NCBI RefSeq assembly: GCF_004379255.2
Contig: NC_056036.1
Span: 40,376,076 to 40,440,075 of the forward strand
Reading direction: 5' to 3'
DNA from: Salvia splendens
Lineage: Eukaryota; Streptophyta; Magnoliopsida; Lamiales; Lamiaceae
Length of the DNA: 64,000 bases
Shown: positions 44,871-56,149 of the stretch, one piece after another
How the letters are laid out: each line of letters begins with the position of its first letter
How positions within the stretch are numbered: position 1 is the first letter of the stretch
Translations under genes and position numbers: made by a program
The notes under the pieces: generated by a model
The model's input: the letters and a program-made list of their open reading frames with translations, nothing else
Databases searched by the model: none
What the model was told of the DNA's origin: nothing

Positions 44871-44899
44871 AATACTATAATGATGTTTAAAGTTAAGCA

Positions 44900-45660
44900 T
44901 ATGTATTAATTACAATATTATAATACTAAGAAAAATTAAAAATATTATAAATAATTAAAAACATTATAAACAATAACAAAAAGAGAAATGTACTTCTCTT
45001 ATATGCGTGGAGTAAAATAAAATAAAACAAATGACAAAGAAACGACTAAGGATCAAAGAGTATGAGTTAATTAAAATAAGATAATTAAGAAGAAACTAGA
45101 AATAATATCATTATGTACACTTAAAAAAAGTAATGTAAGGTCCCAATCCAAGTAAAGCATTTCCTATTCGACACGGAACTTTATACATTTTTATTTTGTG
45201 AGTTGAGTGTAGAAGAATAAAATAACACAGAGAATAAAGTAGAGATGGTGTTTCCATTAATTAGAGTAAAAAATTAAAAATAGAAAATGTATTGCTTAAA
45301 TTAGGACAAATGAGATATATACTAAAACTTATAGATTTAAAAACATGTTTCAAGAATTAAAAAAATCAAATGGTAATTATAATATTTTTAATTTTCAAAT
45401 AAAAACATTAAAATCACAAACACATATACTTAACACAAAAAATCACTAATATAAAATACTTTATGCCCAATATTATGACCGCTTAAGATTTCTCCTTCCT
45501 AAAAGTGTAATTGTCAATTGAGTGTCATTACAAATCCAATAATGGAATGCAAGAATAGTTTTGAAATGGAAAAATAATGTCGTTTCCACCATAATTAATT
45601 TATGGGACTATTTTCCGTGGACAATCCAAAATGATAAAATGAGACTATTTTTCATGGACG
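44900..45660. other. Gene-free AT-rich stretch
   Basis: A/T runs, no coding frame. The end (45600-45668) contains degraded MITE text (AATGATAAAATGAGACTATT, GGACGGGGGGAG). Confidence 0.4.
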
Positions 45661-45668
45661 GGGGGAGT

Positions 45669-45845
45669 AAGAGTACTTAAGTAGAGAGAAAGTAAAGAGA
45701 GTATAGAATAATGTTGAAGGGGATTCTCCTCTATATTAATCTCTCGCTTACCTTACTTTCTTTCCACTCTAACTATTTATTACTTCTATTATTTTTTCAA
45801 AACACGTCCGAAAAAGAAACATGTCATCTTAGTCGGGACGAAGGT
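45669..45845. mobile_element. Degraded fold-back MITE
   Basis: AGTAGAGAGAAAGTAAAGAGAG and its complement CTTACTTTCTTTCC, then AACTATTTATTACTTCTATT and GGGACGAAGG at the end: the family of 20783-21015 with a shortened left arm. Confidence 0.55.
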
Positions 45846-45918
45846 AAAACTTGATGGGCTGCTCATTCTTTTTTAAGTTTGTGGTTTTGAGTATCTATTT
45901 GCATATTGCAACTTGCAT

Positions 45919-46034
45919 ATTGTTGCTATTACTAATATTACTTCCTAGTTCTTCATAACATGATAACATTATCTACGTTGCTATTACTAATATTACTTCC
46001 TAGTTCTTCATAACATGATAACATTATCTACGCA
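45919..46034. repeat. Exact tandem duplication of about 57 bp
   Basis: GTTGCTATTACTAATATTAC through AACATTATCTAC is present twice back to back without visible change. Confidence 0.85.
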
Positions 46035-46448
46035 TCTTCAATTTAACTCTGGTTCCTAAATTTTCAAGTGATAATTTTATTGTTTATATTGTCATTTATA
46101 ATGGTGTGAATTAGTGTGGTTAAATATATGGTTAATAGTAGTTTATGAATCATGAAAAAAGATTACGAAAGTTTTGGTCATAAACTAATCTTTCCTATGA
46201 AGGAAATTTTTTATGTACAGTATAACCTTTTGCAATATTTTTAGATTACAAATCTTCAATAGATGTTCATGGAGTTCTTTGAAGTGAGGCACATTATAAT
46301 TTTTTGTATATAACCTTTTGCAATATATTTTTCATAGCTATTCATCATTAATTTAATAAAATATACTGTATAAATTATTTAGTATTTGTACTTGGACATG
46401 CAAATCGAATTCGCATGAGTATGCTCCCTAAACCCTATTCTTCCTATA

Positions 46449-46630
46449 GCTCTAAATATGGCCCAAACAAAGAGCCCATCATCTAAATAGAAGTAAAACA
46501 ATTAAATAACTTTTAGCCCAAACAATGAGCCCAATAACTAAATAGAAGTGAAACCCTACTATTTCAAAATCATGTTTCAGATATTAGAGAGAGCAGCGGC
46601 GCCTCTAAATATGGCCCAAACAAAGAGCCC
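46449..46630. repeat. Direct repeat of about 37 bp
   Basis: CTCTAAATATGGCCCAAACA and the following bases to CATCATCTA occur at about 46450 and again at about 46593. A third, weaker copy (GCCCAAACAATGAGCCC) lies between them. Confidence 0.75.
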
Positions 46631-46639
46631 ATCATCTAT

Positions 46640-47655
46640 TTAAAAATGTTTTCAATCTTCTTCGAGAAGTTTGCATTTGATTGGATCATTTTTTGTCTAA
46701 TTACTTTTGACATGGCTCTAGGGCCTAGGTAGTACAGTTATTTTCCCTCCAAAAAAAAGAATAGCAATGTCTTTTCCACTTTTAAGTAGTATAGATGCCA
46801 CCAACCCTCCAACCCTATAGCTTACACCAAGTTTCGGCATTTTATCCATATAGTCTATTATTGAATTTCATTATATTATTTAATATTAGTGTGTAGTTTA
46901 CCGGTCTTGTCCACCTAATTTTAATTTGGCGTTTTTTTAAATCATGTACAAATTTTGAATGAAAAAAATCACATCATATACTTTATATAATATCGAACGT
47001 ATATAATTCTGCATAATATAAGGCAACTAATTCATAACTCCTCATAAGTGAGTATCATTTTAATCTAACACCATAAATTTCATGCCCTGATTTCTATTAT
47101 CTTGACTGATATTTTTCCAAATCAAAATCCTTGATGTTAATCATCATTATTTTCATATGCTTTCAAACGAATTCGTTTTTAACTTCAATTCTTTTTAATT
47201 TAATGATACCACGTACGTAGTTACCAATTAATTCACATGATCATATTAACTTCTTTTGATTTCATACAGTCGTTATATAATTTCAAACATTTTCATATAA
47301 TTCAGATAGCATATATGGTCACATGAAATAATATGAAATCTAACATAAATGATCGACTATTTGACCACATGATTTCCCGTACATCACAGGATCAATTGAC
47401 TGTAATTTTTGTTTGTTCGTAAATCACTTAAATTGAAAGTGTTACAATAAGAAATACTAGAAAAACAGGTGAATAATAATCTACAATTAATGACAGATGA
47501 AGAGAGTAACTATCTAAATGGTAAGACATTTTTAGATAAACACTTTACCGATGAGACAAAATTGACATATTACGATGTAAAAAAGGATAGACAAAGAATA
47601 CATATTACCTGACAACGATTGTTCAAAAAGTAAACAAAGAAAATGAATGAAAACG
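46640..47655. other. Gene-free stretch downstream of the dead GT34 copy
   Basis: AT-rich, no coding frame or element ends recognised. Confidence 0.45.
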
Positions 47656-48005
47656 TTATATGATCAAGGAGGATAATCAAAAGGAAGTGGATTAGTAGTG
47701 GAGGGATCCTTTAGGTCCGGGTGCACGAACCCATAATTCCTGAGCACTTGATTATCCTTAAAGGTCAACGCCTTCGTCATGGCATCAGAGCAGCTCTCGC
47801 CCGAATACATCCAGTTATGGTCCCCACTGCAGGGCTGGCATCGGTGAAGTGCGTTACGAAAGGCCTCCGCAAGCCAAGCTTCTCCTTAAGCTGCTCCTCC
47901 CACACCCTAGCGTACCCATCGCTCACCTTCTCTGCGTGCCTCCGCCTCAGCGCCGCCACATTCCTCTCGATCTCCGTGTACCTCGCCGTCACATTCTCGA
48001 TAGTC

Positions 48006-48010
48006 GGAAC
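48006..48010. repeat. Target-site duplication, left
   Basis: GGAAC, repeated exactly at 55210-55214 on the other side of the copia element. Confidence 0.9.
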
Positions 48011-49084
48011 TGTAAAAATCATGGATTAAATATGCCCGGTCAATGGTTTTGACCAAAGAATAAATGTGACGAGACATTTAATTTTGTGAAATTAAATGAT
48101 ATAACGTCGATCTACATTTTACGTAGATAATGTAGTATATTCACTTTCTCAAATCCGATTTCCGGTGAGTGAGAAATAGTGGATTAAAGTTGGGCATAAT
48201 TAGCTTTTAATTAAAGCTTGGAGCATGTGCTTAGGGAATAATTAACTAGTGTTAATTATCCCACATTGGAAGATTAATACATCTTTAATGTGTTTAAATT
48301 AAGTGACTTTATGTTACTTAATAATTATAGTGGATCAAGATGGGTGAAAAAGCCCACACGCGCGCACACGCGCGCGCCACCGCCGCCGCCCGCCCCGCCC
48401 GAGCCCGTGGGCGCGGGCCCGGGCCCGATCCCGATCTTGATCTTGATCTTGATCTTGATCTTGGGCTTGGGCTTGGATCTTGGCAATTGGTCTTTGGGTG
48501 GGGTTTGGGCTTGGGGCTTGGCCCAAACTATTCTTTTTGGACCACCGCCGAGTCAGCAATCCAAGTGGCTTGACACGTCGTCAAGCGAGGCACAGTCACG
48601 GCTGCCACGTGAGAAATCCACACGCTCCACATGCGAAAGGCACACGCCTGCCACACGCTCGTAACCGACGTCGGTTACGAATCTGCCATGATGAGCCTTC
48701 ATGGCTCGGTTGACCCTGCATGGTGGCTTAGCCTATAAATAGGCTAGCCATACCACTGCATTAGGACACACCATTACAAGCCTTCTGCATCATCATAAGC
48801 TCTCTCCCTCTCTCTGCATTGTCCTTCTGTCGAAGCTCTGCCCTCTCCTCTGATTGCGGTGCTGCATCAATAGAGACGTAGCCGTTTTACCTTTGGGGAC
48901 GACACGCCAAACCGAAGAGCACTACCGGGGCGTATCTCGTCTTGCGGGAAGAGGCCTCCTCGACTCGGCTAAACATTCACGGTTTATTTGTTTCATTGTA
49001 ATTCAGTTCAGTTTCGTTTCTTGTATTCCTTCTTTTGGGTTGTATTACGCCCGGCTTTTATCTCTTGTAATCCAGAAACCAACA
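48011..49084 (+). repeat. 5' LTR of the copia element
   Basis: 1,074 bp from TGTAAAAATCATGG to CCAACA. It contains a TATA box CTATAAATA at 48733-48741 within a near-palindrome (TAGCCTATAAATAGGCTA), and upstream of that a GC-rich region with GATCTT repeats (48430-48480). The 3' LTR is nearly identical except for that repeat region and a stretch of about 26 bp (near 54953) absent here. Confidence 0.95.
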
Positions 49085-49173
49085 ATCGCAAGACGAGATA
49101 ACTTGCCTTTGAAGGGATTTGGACCTCCTAAACTGAACTAAAACTTTCGAAACAATTAAAACCTTTGCTGGAG

Positions 49174-51024
49174 ATGTCGACTGAATCTAACACCACTGCT
49201 GCCGCCACCACCGCCGTCATTCCCTCCACCATGGCGACCACTGGACCGGTCAATACGTCGTCAAATCCGACGATGATGCCCACTCCCGGGCGCTATCCCT
49301 CTTCATCAACAACCCATTGGGAGTTCGTTAACCCCCTTGGGCTCACTGGTGGATCCACCTCGAGTGGATCGGTTGGTTCCACTTTTAGTGGTTCCTTCGG
49401 ATCCTTTAATGGATCAAGTGTTGGGGCTTTCGGGCCTCACACGAATGCTGGGGCCTTCGGGTCTCATGCGAGTGCTAGTCCCTTCGGGGATAGTACGTTC
49501 ATGGCGGGCTCTATGCCTAACGTGAATGGTGGGGGCTCTATGCCCAACCACGTTGTTGGCTCCTTCGGGGGCAACAGAATTGGTTCCTTCCAAGGACCAA
49601 CTGCGGCACCTTTGGCACCAAGAATGATGCCACCGGCCGAGAAACCACCCAAGTTTGGAGGATCAGACTTCAAGAGGTGGTACCAGAAGATGTTGTTCTA
49701 CTTGACAACATTGGGCGTCTCCAACTTCCTCACGGAGAACGAGCTGCCCGCGCCAAGCGACCAAGAGACTAGGCTCGAAATCATGGCGGACTATGAAGCT
49801 TGGAGAAAAGGGGATTATCTATGTAAAAACTTTATTTTAAGTGCATTAGATGATAGCCTCTATAATGTATACTCCAATGTAACCACATCTAAACAAATGT
49901 GGGAAAGCCTAGAGAAGAAATATAGCATAGACAATGCTGCAGGGATTGAACAGGTTGTAGCATCCAAGTTTATGGACTACAAGATGGTCGACTCTCGACC
50001 CATCATGGAGCAAGTCCAAGAGCTCCAAATGATCATCCACTCCTTAGTGGCTGAAGGGATGACATTGCCCGATAAGTTCCTAAGGTGCACGATCATTGAC
50101 AAGCTCCCTCCAAGTTGGAAGGACTTCAAGAGTTATCTCAAGCACAAGCGAAAGCAGATGACCCTTGAAGACTTGATCGTGAAGTTGCGCATCGAGGCCG
50201 ACGTGCGCAAAAGTGATCAAAAGGCTAAGGGCTTCACCCCAAATGAGGCCAAAGCCAATCTGTTGGAGCGGGGCGGACCCTCCAACAAACGCCCTCGCCC
50301 AAACCGTCCAAACGACAAAGGGAAGGGAAAGCAGCCTTCTGCTTCAAAGAAGTTTGAAGGCGACTGCTACAAGTGTGGCAAACCAGGCCACTTTGCTAAA
50401 GACTGCCGCAGCAAGAAGAAGAAGCCGGCTGCCCACGTCATTGAGAAGGAATTCAAGGACTGGGATGAGAACGACCTCATTGCTGTGGTCACTGAAGAGG
50501 TCAACCTTGTCAACAACAACAAGGGTGGCTGGTATATTGATACCGGCGCTACTGCACATGTTTGCGCAGATAGGAGTATGTTCTCCACCTACAACAACGT
50601 TGAAGGGAGAAAGATAAACATGGGGAATCAAGCCTCGTCTGAAATCCTCGGAGTTGGTGATGTAATCCTAAAGATTACGTCTGGCGTCTCAATCACCTTG
50701 AAGGATGCGCTGCACGTTCCGGACATCCGGAAGAACCTAGTTTCAGGATCAATACTAGTGAATAAGAGTTTTAAACTTTTATTTGAATCCGATAGGTTTG
50801 CATTGTATAAGTTTGGGAAGTCCCTCGGAAAAGGTTATGTAACCGACGGACTTTTCAAGCTTAGTGTAGCAACACTGCGTGTTCCAAAGCCACTGGCTAA
50901 TAAGAATAAAGCATCTACTTCCTCTTATTTGATTGAGTCTTCAAATTTGTGGCATTGTAGATTGGGACATGTGAATTCAAAAGCTATTAAAATGACTAGT
51001 GAATTTAGATTTACTAAAGGCTAA
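49174..51024 (+). CDS. Gag, protease and start of the pre-integrase domain
   Basis: 616 residues from the ATG at 49174 (an in-frame ATG at 49165 is also possible). Residues 1-150 are low-complexity Ser/Gly/Phe repeats ([20 protein letters not shown]). The gag core follows (about 160-340; [10 protein letters not shown] phrase). A CCHC knuckle begins at residue 398 ([14 protein letters not shown]) and the aspartic protease site DTGA at residue 456. The frame ends shortly after the GAG-pre-integrase [11 protein letters not shown]. In intact copia elements this continues directly into integrase, so the stop at 51022 reflects a frame change near 50995. Confidence 0.9.
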   Translation: MSTESNTTAAATTAVIPSTMATTGPVNTSSNPTMMPTPGRYPSSSTTHWEFVNPLGLTGGSTSSGSVGSTFSGSFGSFNGSSVGAFGPHTNAGAFGSHASASPFGDSTFMAGSMPNVNGGGSMPNHVVGSFGGNRIGSFQGPTAAPLAPRMMPPAEKPPKFGGSDFKRWYQKMLFYLTTLGVSNFLTENELPAPSDQETRLEIMADYEAWRKGDYLCKNFILSALDDSLYNVYSNVTTSKQMWESLEKKYSIDNAAGIEQVVASKFMDYKMVDSRPIMEQVQELQMIIHSLVAEGMTLPDKFLRCTIIDKLPPSWKDFKSYLKHKRKQMTLEDLIVKLRIEADVRKSDQKAKGFTPNEAKANLLERGGPSNKRPRPNRPNDKGKGKQPSASKKFEGDCYKCGKPGHFAKDCRSKKKKPAAHVIEKEFKDWDENDLIAVVTEEVNLVNNNKGGWYIDTGATAHVCADRSMFSTYNNVEGRKINMGNQASSEILGVGDVILKITSGVSITLKDALHVPDIRKNLVSGSILVNKSFKLLFESDRFALYKFGKSLGKGYVTDGLFKLSVATLRVPKPLANKNKASTSSYLIESSNLWHCRLGHVNSKAIKMTSEFRFTKG

Positions 51025-53506
51025 TGAATTGGATACCCAAGATAAATGTGAAATTTGTCTTGAAGCAAAAATGACTAAGTTGCCGTTTCACTCGGTTGAA
51101 CGAAGCACAAAACCCCTTGAATTAATTCACACGGACGTATGTGATTTAAAGATGGTGCAAACAAGAGGTGGTAAAAAGTACTTTATCACTTTCATAGATG
51201 ATTGCACAAGGTATTGCTACATTTATCTTTTAAGAAGTAAAGATGAAGCAATAGAAGCGTTCAAAAATTCTAAGAACGAAGTTGAGAATCAACTTGGTTG
51301 TAAAATCAAAATGATTCGAAGCGATAGAGGAGGCGAATATGTAGCCCCGTTTGAGGAGTTATGCAACGCAAGTGGTATAATTCATCAAACAACTGCTCCA
51401 TATTCACCACAATCTAATGGTGTTGCAGAACGCAAAAATCGAACTCTAAAAGATATGATGAATGCACTGCTTCTAACTTCAGGATTACCACATAACATGT
51501 GGGGGGAAGCTGTTTTGACAGCCAACTATATCTTGAATAAGATCCCTCTCAAAGGAAAAGATGTCACTCCTTATGAGTTGTGGAAGGGAAGGAAGCCATC
51601 CTACAAATACCTCAAAGTGTGGGGGTGTTTGGCAAAGGTGATGGTTCCTCCGCCCAAAGAAGTTACAATCGGACCTAAGACGGTTGATTGCATCTTCATT
51701 GGATATGCACTTAACAGTAGTGCATATCGATTTGTTGTTCACAAGTCTGAAATATCGACTATCACAGTAGGAACAACAATTGAGTCGAGGAATGTTGTAT
51801 TTCTCGAAAATACATTTCCTTGCAAAGACAAGGAAAAAGTCTCAACCAATTCTGAGACAAGAATTGAAGAAGCCACTAGTTCTAAACAAGTGGAAGAAGA
51901 AGCCACTAGTTCTAAATCAGCAGATGCGGAACCTGAATCGCGCAAGCGTGCAAGGCCCGATCCAAAAGATACAGTACTAAGACGTGGTAATAGAGTCAGA
52001 ACACCAAAAACTTTTGGTCCTGACTACATTGCTTTCATGTTGGATGAAGAACCAACATCGATAAAAGTAGCCTTTGCTGGCCCAGACGGGCTGCATTGGA
52101 GAGAAGCTGTTCAAAGCGAAATTGATTCAATTTTGCTAAACCACACATGGGTGTTGGTTGATTTGCCCGAAGGTGCTAAACCTTTAGGATGCAAATGGGT
52201 TCTTAAAAGAAAGTTTAAGGCCGATGGAACAGTTGATAAGTATAAAGCCCGATTAGTAGTAAAGGGTTTTAAACAAAAGGAAGGACATGACTTCTTCGAT
52301 ACCTATTCACCTGTAACAAGGATTACATCTATACGAGTGCTTCTCGCTATTGCTGCATTGCACAATCTTGAGATTCATCAAATGGATGTAAAGACCGCGT
52401 TTCTAAATGGTGAACTAGAAGATGAAATCTATATGGAACAACCCGAAGGGTTTGTAGTACCTGGACAAGAGAAAAAGGTATGCAAGCTCGTAAAGTCCCT
52501 ATATGGATTGAAACAAGCGCCATTGCAATGGCACTTGAAGTTTGATAATGTGATGTTATCAAATGGGTTTAAAATCAACGAGTGTGACAAGTGTGTCTAC
52601 ATCAAGAGCACTAATAACGGTCATGTTATAGTGTGTCTCTACGTTGATGATATGTTAATCTTGGGTAGCAACACTCAAGTAATTAACGATACAAAGGCCA
52701 TGTTAAAGAGAAACTTTGACATGAAAGACATGGGTCTAGCCGATGTAATTCTTGGAATGAAGATTCTAAGAACGAATTATGGAATCATCTTAACACAATC
52801 ACATTATGTTGAGAAGATATTGAATAAATTCAAAGCCTATGATGGCGCGCCGGTTAAGACTCCAATTGAACTCGACGTTCACTTGAGCAAGAACAAAGGC
52901 GAGCCCGTTGCTCAAGAAGAGTATGCACGGGTCATCGGGTGCATTATGTACTTGACTAATTGCACTCGACCTGACATCGCTTGTGCCGTGAACAAGTTGA
53001 GTCGTTACACGAGCAATCCAAGCAAAGAGCATTGGAGAGCTCTTGTAAGGGTTTTGAGATATTTAAAACATACTCAAAATTATGGGCTACGCTTCCCGAG
53101 ATACCCCCCGGTACTTGAAGGGTACTGTGATGCCAATTGGATATCCGATAATAGAGACTCACTTTCAACAAGTGGATATGTCTTTACTATTGGGGGTGGT
53201 GCTGTATCGTGGAAATCCACAAAACAGACCTGTATAGCCCGATCAACAATGGAATCGGAGTTCATTGCCTTGGATAAGGCTGGTGAGGAAGCCGAGTGGC
53301 TTAAGAACTTCCTTGAAGACATTCCATGTTGGTCTAAGCCAGTGCCACCAATGTTGATCCACTGCGATAGCCAAGCAGCTATTGGAAGGGCAAACAATGG
53401 CTTCTATAACGGTAAGTCTCGACATATACGTCGACGACATAACACCGTGAGACATTTGATCACAACAGGGGTGATTACAATTGACTATTTGAAATCCACA
53501 AACTAA
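50999..53506 (+). CDS. Integrase, reverse transcriptase and RNase H (frame +1 to gag)
   Basis: The frame opens without an ATG at 50999 and carries the zinc-binding end of the pre-integrase region (CEICLEAK), the integrase core ([24 protein letters not shown]), the RT ([24 protein letters not shown] at 52640-52651) and RNase H ([14 protein letters not shown]). It overlaps the gag frame by 26 bases with a one-nucleotide offset. Copia pol is normally fused to gag, so this is most simply a mutation, although programmed shifting cannot be excluded. The C-terminus stops early (IDYLKSTN), before the ADPLTK-type end usual in the family. Confidence 0.85.
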   Translation: MNLDLLKANELDTQDKCEICLEAKMTKLPFHSVERSTKPLELIHTDVCDLKMVQTRGGKKYFITFIDDCTRYCYIYLLRSKDEAIEAFKNSKNEVENQLGCKIKMIRSDRGGEYVAPFEELCNASGIIHQTTAPYSPQSNGVAERKNRTLKDMMNALLLTSGLPHNMWGEAVLTANYILNKIPLKGKDVTPYELWKGRKPSYKYLKVWGCLAKVMVPPPKEVTIGPKTVDCIFIGYALNSSAYRFVVHKSEISTITVGTTIESRNVVFLENTFPCKDKEKVSTNSETRIEEATSSKQVEEEATSSKSADAEPESRKRARPDPKDTVLRRGNRVRTPKTFGPDYIAFMLDEEPTSIKVAFAGPDGLHWREAVQSEIDSILLNHTWVLVDLPEGAKPLGCKWVLKRKFKADGTVDKYKARLVVKGFKQKEGHDFFDTYSPVTRITSIRVLLAIAALHNLEIHQMDVKTAFLNGELEDEIYMEQPEGFVVPGQEKKVCKLVKSLYGLKQAPLQWHLKFDNVMLSNGFKINECDKCVYIKSTNNGHVIVCLYVDDMLILGSNTQVINDTKAMLKRNFDMKDMGLADVILGMKILRTNYGIILTQSHYVEKILNKFKAYDGAPVKTPIELDVHLSKNKGEPVAQEEYARVIGCIMYLTNCTRPDIACAVNKLSRYTSNPSKEHWRALVRVLRYLKHTQNYGLRFPRYPPVLEGYCDANWISDNRDSLSTSGYVFTIGGGAVSWKSTKQTCIARSTMESEFIALDKAGEEAEWLKNFLEDIPCWSKPVPPMLIHCDSQAAIGRANNGFYNGKSRHIRRRHNTVRHLITTGVITIDYLKSTN

Positions 53507-54068
53507 AGAACTATCACAGTGGTAACCCAACCATGATGACTGGAGATCCCAAGAACTTGGTTCAAAGGGACAACTAAGCTATGAGAGTTCATGGAAAACA
53601 CCCAAACTATATCTATTCCCTAAGAGCAATAGAGTGTTGGAGAACTTGCCTAGTGGTAAAGGCTAAGTCTATGACTTTTAATGGTTCTTAAAGATCTCAA
53701 AGAGATGGAGTTCTCAAAGAGACCAAGTATGGCAAGGTACTTGACTAAGAATAACCTATGTAAGTGCGAAGTGTGGTCGCTTCATAAAACGTACTTATGA
53801 ATCCAAAGTGGTGTCCAAGACCGCAATGGACACAAAACGTGAGAACGGATGAGGTTGGGGTGTTTAAGCGTTAACACCATTGTCTCGGTGCACGCCGTGG
53901 GGGATTAGTTCAAAGCATCGCGCTACTAAGCCGTCTGTGTATCCGATGGTGTCGACTATGGAGGGTTCAAAGTCAACAACTACCTATCCTTACGCTTATA
54001 TACCTCTCGAGGGTTGAGCTTATGTCTGCATGCATATGCATTTGTCTATTTCCACTCATGTGGGGGAT
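53507..54068 (+). other. Copia 3' untranslated region
   Basis: No frame continues. It ends with CATGTGGGGGAT directly before the 3' LTR, a polypurine-tract-like site for plus-strand priming. Confidence 0.7.
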
Positions 54069-55209
54069 TGTAAAAATCATGGATTAAATATGCCCGGTCA
54101 ATGGTTTTGACCAAAGAATAAATGTGACGAGACATTTAATTTTGTGAAATTAAATGATATAGCGTCGATCTACATTTTACGTAGATAAATGTAGTATATT
54201 CATTTTCTCAAATCCGATTTCCGGTGAGTGAGAAATAGTGGATTAAAGTTGGGCATAATTAGCTTTTAATTAAAGCTTGGAGCATGTGCTTAGGGAATAA
54301 TTAACTAGTGTTAATTATCCCACATTGGAAGATTAATACATCTTTAATGTGTTTAAATTAAGTGACTTTATGTTACTTAATAATTATAGTGGATCAAGAT
54401 GGGTGAAAAAGCCCACACGCGCGCACACGCGCGCGCCGCCGCCGCCCGCCCCGCCCGAGCCCGAGCCCGTGCTCGTGGGCGTGGGCGTGGGCGTGGGCGT
54501 GGGCGCGGGCCGCGGGCCGCGGGCCTCGGGCCCGATCCCGATCCCGATCTCGGGCTCGGGCTCGATCTTGGACTTGATCTTGGACTTGGATCTTGGCAAT
54601 TGGTCTTTGGGCTTGGGGCTTGGCCCAAACTATTCTTTTTGGACCACCGCCGAGTCAGCAATCCAAGTGGCTTGACACGTCGTCAAGCGAGGCACAGTCA
54701 CGGCTGCCATGTGAGAAATCCACACGCTCCACATGCGAAAGGCACACGCCTGCCACACGCTCGTAACCGACGTCGGTTACGAATCTGCCATGATGAGCCT
54801 TCATGGCTCGGTTGACCCTGCATGGCGGCTTGGCCTATAAATAGGCTAGCCATACCACTGCATTAGGACACACCATTACAAGCCTTCTGCATCATCATAA
54901 GCACTCTCCCTCTCTCTGCATTGTCCTTCTGTCGAAGCTCTGCCCTCTCCTCCATCCAGTTCGCCGGAGCTCTACTGATTGCGGTGCTGCATCAATAGAG
55001 ACGTAGCCGTTTTACCTTTGGGGACGACACGCCAAACCGAAGAGCACTACCGGGGCGTATCTCGTCTTGCGGGAAGAGGTCTTCTCAACTCGGCTAAACA
55101 TTCACGGTTTATTTGTTTCATTGTAATTCAGTTCAGTTTCGTTTCTTGTATTCCTTCTTTTGAGTTATATTACGCCCGGCTTTTATCTCTTGTAATCCAG
55201 AAACCAACA
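54069..55209 (+). repeat. 3' LTR of the copia element
   Basis: 1,141 bp, same borders as the 5' LTR, with CTATAAATA at 54835-54843. The GC-rich block (54470-54595) is longer and differently arranged: GGGCGTGGGCGTGGGCGTGG and GGGCCGCGGGCC repeats where the 5' LTR has GATCTTGATCTT. Confidence 0.95.
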
Positions 55210-56149
55210 GGAACAATATCAAGCCAATACCCTTCGAAATAGTATTCATCCTCGACGTAGATTTTTTCACCCCACTTCTCCTTTAGATACAAGTAGATGA
55301 GGCCGGACTGATCATCAGACTCTGGAAACATCTTGTCCTCGAAGAAGGAGCTCAGGGTTTGACCCCATTTCGCGTAGTCCGGAGACTGTGGGCCCATGCT
55401 GGCCCACACGTCTAAGAAGTCCAGGGCCCACTGGGAGTTGCGCAGGAGGAACACTCCTGCATTGATCCCTGTCCACGTGTGTTTTTCTCTGAGTAGGTGT
55501 GCCCAGCCGTGGACGACCATGTTGCGGCGGTGGTAGCAGGGGAGGGGAGGGAGGAAGTCCATGTCGGTGAAGGCGGCGTCGGAGTCGACCCACCAGATCC
55601 ACTCGGCCTCCGGGTGGGCCAGCATGGCGGCGCGGACGGCAGCTGTCTTGGCCCAGAAGGAGAACATTTGAGGGTGGAGGAGGGCGTTGTTGTAGAAGAT
55701 GTCGATGTCGTGGCGGCGGCAGTAGTCCACCTTGTTCTTGAACAGCTTCAGGAGGAGGTGGTCTCCGATGGGGTTCTTGCAAGGCCCCACGGTCACCATC
55801 ACGATCCGGGTCAGGGCTCCGGAGGCGAAGGGAGGGGTGCTGCTTCAGCCACTCCCGCCGCTTCTCGTCCCACCCCTTCATCGGGGGCGACGACACCAGG
55901 CTGTAGCTCAGGCCTGGGTCGTCGTAGAAGTTGCGCTCTGGGGAGTCGTGGCGGCGGAGGGAGGCGGCAAGAGTGGGGGCGGTCCGTCGTTGGGGGGGTG
56001 GAGGTTGTGGTGAAGGCAGACCAGAAGGAGTAGAAGAACGTGAACACGACAAGAGTGCCGCTGACGAGGCGGAACAGGGCGGCGTCGAGCGACGCCGCTA
56101 TGCTCCGCTTCGGCGTTGCGGTGTGGTATACCATTTTAATTGGAGATGA

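Larger units (their letters stand above)
48011..55209 (+). mobile_element. Ty1/copia LTR retrotransposon, 7.2 kb
   Basis: Complete structure: 5' LTR, gag-protease frame, integrase-reverse transcriptase-RNase H frame, untranslated tail, GGGGGATT polypurine-like tract, 3' LTR, and GGAAC duplications on both sides. Domain order (protease, integrase, RT, RNase H) defines Ty1/copia. No obvious initiator-Met primer site follows the 5' LTR (ATCGCAAGACGAG). It inserted into the dead GT34 copy. High LTR similarity points to a recent insertion; a frame break and a shortened pol end make this copy probably non-autonomous. Confidence 0.95.
47664..56134 (-). pseudogene. Third GT34 copy, inverted, split by a copia element
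   Basis: The 5' part runs from an ATG at 56134 (MVYHTATPKRS, then an anchor-like LVSGTLVVFTFFYSFW) down to 55215; the 3' part lies at 48010-47664 and ends in a TGA. Together they are collinear with the genes at 22572 and 35556. Defects: a frame change in the stem near 56000, one extra C near 55831, a 9-bp in-frame loss in the TGSQP segment near 55800, the 7.2-kb retroelement at 48011-55209, and one missing G near 47840 before the CQPC motif. The DSD site (WWVDSDAAF) is still readable near 55570. The opposite orientation to copies 1 and 2 implies inverted duplication or later inversion. Confidence 0.9.

Noticed and set aside
48290..48713. ORFs in the LTRs (also 54349-54815)
   Set aside because: Low-complexity GC repeat translated in several frames; differs between the two LTRs and has no conserved frame.
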